DNA of 8,134 nt. It comes from Acidilobaceae archaeon. GTDB lineage: Archaea > Thermoproteota > Thermoprotei_A > Sulfolobales > Acidilobaceae. Positions within the stretch are counted from its first letter, which is position 1; the number at the start of each line of letters is the position of its first letter. Position numbers and translations under genes: made by a program. The notes beneath the pieces are model-generated. The model made no database searches and had not been told where the DNA came from. It worked only from the letters and a program-made list of their open reading frames with translations. Below are positions 6,738 through 8,134 of the stretch, in pieces. The stretch lies in the NCBI GenBank assembly GCA_027057815.1, contig JALURD010000238.1, positions 1 through 8,134 on the forward strand, in the 5' to 3' direction.

Positions 6738-7079
6738 TTATTTGGCTGTGCATTTAGCTAACTCCACCAGCTTTCCTGCTCTCTTGTATCTCTCAAAACC
6801 ATGCTCGTCTACCACATGAAGGTCGAGGGGATAGTCTATGGGGAGCCCCTTCTCGAAGGCTTTATCTATAATCTTCAACTTAAGCTCTAACCTTTCATTA
6901 GGCTTCAAGGGATGGGGCACGACGACAACAACGTCTATGTCGCTCAGAGCAGTTAGCCTACCCCTCGCGGCTCCACCAGCCAGGTACAGGACTCCGTTAG
7001 GGAGGATCTCGCACACCGCTTCCACGACGTATCTTACATATTTTTTCCACTGCTGGATCCTAATGTATTCCTTAATCAT
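6738..7079 (-). CDS. Minimal nucleotidyltransferase (MNT) of a HEPN/MNT pair
   Basis: This 113-residue protein of the DNA polymerase beta-like minimal nucleotidyltransferase fold has the helix-turn-strand motif G35-G36-A-A-R39-G followed by S46-D47-I-D49-V. The third acidic residue is D86 in LDLHVV. The glycine-serine usual in GSxxRG is Gly-Gly here, but the acidic triad is intact, so catalysis is possible. In HEPN/MNT pairs MNT is the antitoxin, and in studied cases it AMPylates the HEPN toxin; that is family knowledge, not proof for this pair. The frame is open to 7118, but ATG at 7079 is chosen because GAGG lies 8 bases upstream and family members begin with a similar short helix (MIKEYIRIQQWKKY). 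The start overlaps the HEPN stop by 8 bases (ATGATTAA), which implies translational coupling. Confidence 0.87.
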   Translation of the reverse strand: MIKEYIRIQQWKKYVRYVVEAVCEILPNGVLYLAGGAARGRLTALSDIDVVVVVPHPLKPNERLELKLKIIDKAFEKGLPIDYPLDLHVVDEHGFERYKRAGKLVELAKCTAK

Positions 7080-7509
7080 TAGTACATCCTCGCCTGAGTT
7101 CATCCCTGACACCTTCAATAAGACTAATCAACTCGTCAAGGGCTTCCAGGGCCTTATTTAGCGTCTCCGCCGTATATCCTCCAATCCCGTACCTACCCAT
7201 CACGTAAGCATCCTCCATCATAGATAACTCGAGCCTCCGGTCAACCACGAACTCTCTCACCTTAACACCTATTTCGGTACAGCCAGCCTCCTCAAGCCTG
7301 CCAGCTAGTATTGATAGAATTCGTCTTAGATTGTGAATCTTGGGTATATAACCAGCTATTTCCTGGAAGAGGGATTTAATGTAGAGCTGGGCCGCCTGCT
7401 CAACCATGACCATAGCCAAGTCGTACTCCCCCTCATTACCAAGCTGTTTGGCAAGCCTCCTGAGAGTCAAGGCTCTGCGAATCAAAGCTTCGACTAGCTC
7501 ACCACTCAC
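7072..7509 (-). CDS. HEPN-domain protein of a HEPN/MNT pair
   Basis: This 145-residue all-helical protein matches the archaeal HEPN domain of the PF05168 kind. It has a first helix with LVEALIRRALTLRRLAKQL, a second with YDLAMVMVEQAAQLYIKSLF, a KIHNLRRIL segment around H59, then EDAYVMGRYG (99-108) and GYTAETLNKALEALDEL. The RxxxxxxH-type RNase motif of HEPN toxins is not present: the only histidine is H59 and no arginine lies 5-7 residues before it. The pair may therefore work differently from RNase-type HEPN toxins, perhaps as a nucleotide-binding or substrate-presenting subunit for MNT. The start is GTG at 7509 with GGTGG at 7516-7520 six bases upstream. It is the first gene of the pair; MNT follows with an 8-base overlap. 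Confidence 0.85.
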   Translation of the reverse strand: MSGELVEALIRRALTLRRLAKQLGNEGEYDLAMVMVEQAAQLYIKSLFQEIAGYIPKIHNLRRILSILAGRLEEAGCTEIGVKVREFVVDRRLELSMMEDAYVMGRYGIGGYTAETLNKALEALDELISLIEGVRDELRRGCTND

Positions 7510-7551
7510 ACAGAGCCACCACGCCGATTAATTCAACTCCAAGTGCAAGGA

Positions 7552-7559
7552 AACTTAAA
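7552..7559 (-). promoter_or_regulatory. TATA box of the HEPN/MNT operon
   Basis: TTTAAGTT on the minus strand predicts a transcript start near 7530, about 20 bases before the HEPN GTG and just ahead of its ribosome site. The fit to crenarchaeal promoter spacing is good. No operator-like dyad was seen at the box, though toxin-antitoxin pairs are often self-regulated. Confidence 0.5.
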
Positions 7560-7668
7560 CGGAGTATGCATAACCGTATCAATGCCATCCAACCGCCCCT
7601 GCAAGGCCGAAACCGAATTAACTATGCATCGCATCATTATGATTGAATAATCGACTTCATAAGAGGAA
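7560..7668. other. Intergenic stretch downstream of tRNA-Gln
   Basis: I see no gene here. The stretch is AT-rich from about 7615 to 7665 and holds a weak 5-base hairpin (ATTAT/ATAAT at about 7636-7651). It would lie directly after the tRNA in the minus direction and may end that transcript, but no definite terminator can be named. Confidence 0.3.
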
Positions 7669-7779
7669 TGGTAGCCGGGCGGGGATTCGAACCCCGGTCA
7701 CGGGGGATCCCCCCTCCCCGGCCCTCTCGGCCGGGAGCGGGCCAGAGCCCCGCATCCTGGGCCGCTAGACGACCCGGCT
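7669..7779 (-). tRNA. tRNA-Gln (anticodon CTG) with a 35-nt intron and encoded CCA
   Basis: The cloverleaf can be folded completely. The acceptor AGCCGGG (7779-7773) pairs with CCCGGCT (7679-7673), with discriminator A at 7672 and an encoded CCA at 7671-7669. U8 is followed by D-stem GTCT and the AG/GG loop residues. The anticodon stem CGGGG (7752-7748) pairs with CCCCG (7705-7701). The loop is C32 T33 with anticodon CTG at 7745-7743 (reads CAG) and G37 at 7742. The variable loop is TGAC, and the T-arm CGGGG-TTCGAAT-CCCCG is perfect. The only way to close the anticodon arm is to remove the 35 bases 7741-7707 between positions 37 and 38, the standard place for an archaeal tRNA intron. The mature tRNA is then 76 nt with CCA. 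A1-U72 and the body resemble other archaeal tRNA-Gln. Confidence 0.93.
7707..7741 (-). other. tRNA-Gln intron with hairpin
   Basis: This 35-nt insert after nucleotide 37 folds into its own hairpin. CTCCCGGCC pairs with GGCCGGGGAG (one extra G) around a short GAGAG loop. Near the 3' cut the bases A-T|C can form the three-base bulge. The run of six G before it can pair with the anticodon-loop bases C32-U35 using G-U pairs, giving a relaxed bulge-helix-bulge for the splicing endonuclease. It is far more GC-rich than average. Confidence 0.8.
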
Positions 7780-7813
7780 ACACGGGGCCGCTGGGCGGCC
7801 CTCGGTTTTGCTG

Positions 7814-7820
7814 GTTATTT
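7814..7820 (-). promoter_or_regulatory. Possible TATA box of the tRNA-Gln gene
   Basis: AAATAAC on the minus strand lies about 38 bases before the mature tRNA 5' end, a fitting distance for a tRNA transcript with a short leader. A second candidate, CCTTAAAC at about 7838-7831, lies farther upstream and overlaps the box proposed for the divergent plus-strand gene. Confidence 0.35.
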
Positions 7821-7831
7821 CCGGGTCGGGG

Positions 7832-7838
7832 GTTTAAG
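7832..7838 (+). promoter_or_regulatory. TATA box of the PriX-like gene
   Basis: GTTTAAG predicts a transcript start near 7860, almost at the first codons of the downstream gene. The message would be leaderless or nearly so, which fits the lack of a GAGG/GGTG ribosome site before that gene. Confidence 0.4.
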
Positions 7839-7852
7839 GCTTTCCGGCCGCT

Positions 7853-8134
7853 GTGAAGTGGTTGGGCTTGCGTGGGGATCCCTCGTTGCCGAGTCTATGG
7901 GTTAAGGCGTTGGATGAGTGTGGCGGTCCCCGTGGATGTGGGAGTGCCGCTGAGGAGTTCCTTAGAAGCGTATGTAGCGATGCGAGCCTCTGTGGCCCTC
8001 AGGCCAGACGCTATGGAGTTAATAGGTATGCGTGGATAGAGAGGATTATAGAGCAGGGTGTCCCGGATGGGAGGAGCAGGCTCATCCTCTACGTTATCAG
8101 TAGGTATCTCCTCAACGTCAGGGGTATGCAACCC
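7853..8134 (+). CDS. PriX-like noncatalytic primase subunit, N-terminal part
   Basis: The first 94 codons of a plus-strand gene that leaves the window. The first half is poorly conserved and cysteine-rich (C23, C29, C41, C47), with no clear zinc pattern. From about residue 58 it carries RYAWIERIIEQGVPDGRSR and LILYVISRYLLN. This resembles the W-I-E-x-L-L...DGRxR...I..YLxNV motif I know from PriX, the third subunit of the Sulfolobus primase, and from primase-polymerases of archaeal plasmids. PriX helps primer synthesis and does not itself catalyse. An in-frame stop at 7835 limits the start to GTG 7853, TTG 7862 or TTG 7868. The promoter position slightly favours 7862 on a leaderless message; I give the longest form. 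The motif is recalled from memory and the C-terminal half is missing, so the assignment is moderate. Confidence 0.5.
   Translation, partial: MKWLGLRGDPSLPSLWVKALDECGGPRGCGSAAEEFLRSVCSDASLCGPQARRYGVNRYAWIERIIEQGVPDGRSRLILYVISRYLLNVRGMQP

Noticed and set aside
7080..7118. Longer MNT start at 7118 or ATG at 7103
   Set aside because: The extra residues would be encoded inside the HEPN gene and do not match the usual MNT N-terminus. ATG 7079 has a well-spaced GAGG.
7707..7741. GC-rich hairpin as a transcription terminator
   Set aside because: It lies inside the tRNA gene, and its removal is required to close the anticodon arm, so it is an intron.
7668..7856. Plus-strand open frame of 62 codons
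   Set aside because: It runs across the tRNA-Gln gene. Its GRGFEPRSR-like start is the typical false protein read from the antisense of a tRNA T-arm.

Overview
This window looks like chromosomal DNA from a hyperthermophilic crenarchaeon, most likely one of the Desulfurococcales and possibly close to Aeropyrum (the genus is a guess from gene content, not a match I could run). The signs are archaea-specific families (NMD3, UPF0148, UPF0147, a PriX-like primase subunit, HEPN/MNT), a tRNA with an intron at the standard archaeal 37/38 position, many TTG and GTG starts preceded by GAGG/GGTG ribosome sites, TTTAAA-type TATA boxes, heavy use of AGG/AGA for arginine, and moderately high GC.

Left part (1-1458): the minus strand carries a partial NMD3-like gene, preceded in its operon by a UPF0148 zinc-ribbon protein. 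The helical UPF0147 gene is divergent on the plus strand. Both directions appear to be served by one short promoter region, which holds a CTTAAAG box inside a 7-base inverted repeat.

Middle left (1459-3648): a plus-strand pair encodes a two-domain rhodanese sulfurtransferase and a small TusA/SirA-like protein. The two are translationally coupled (TTGA overlap), which suggests a sulfur-relay pair. Facing them on the minus strand is a decayed gene of the DUF255/YyaL thioredoxin-domain family. It has lost most of its middle and carries several frameshifts.

Middle right (3649-6737): the minus strand carries a large exported penicillin-acylase-family N-terminal-nucleophile hydrolase. A small hydrophobic membrane protein follows it with a GTGA overlap.

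Right part (6738-8134): a minus-strand HEPN/MNT pair with an 8-base overlap is followed by a minus-strand tRNA-Gln(CUG) with a 35-nt intron and an encoded CCA. On the plus strand, the beginning of a PriX-like (noncatalytic primase subunit) gene runs off the window. No insertion sequence, CRISPR array or phage gene is visible. The most interesting points are the coupled rhodanese/TusA-like pair, in which the TusA CPxP motif is altered, the acylase with its coupled membrane protein, and the DUF255 gene caught in decay.
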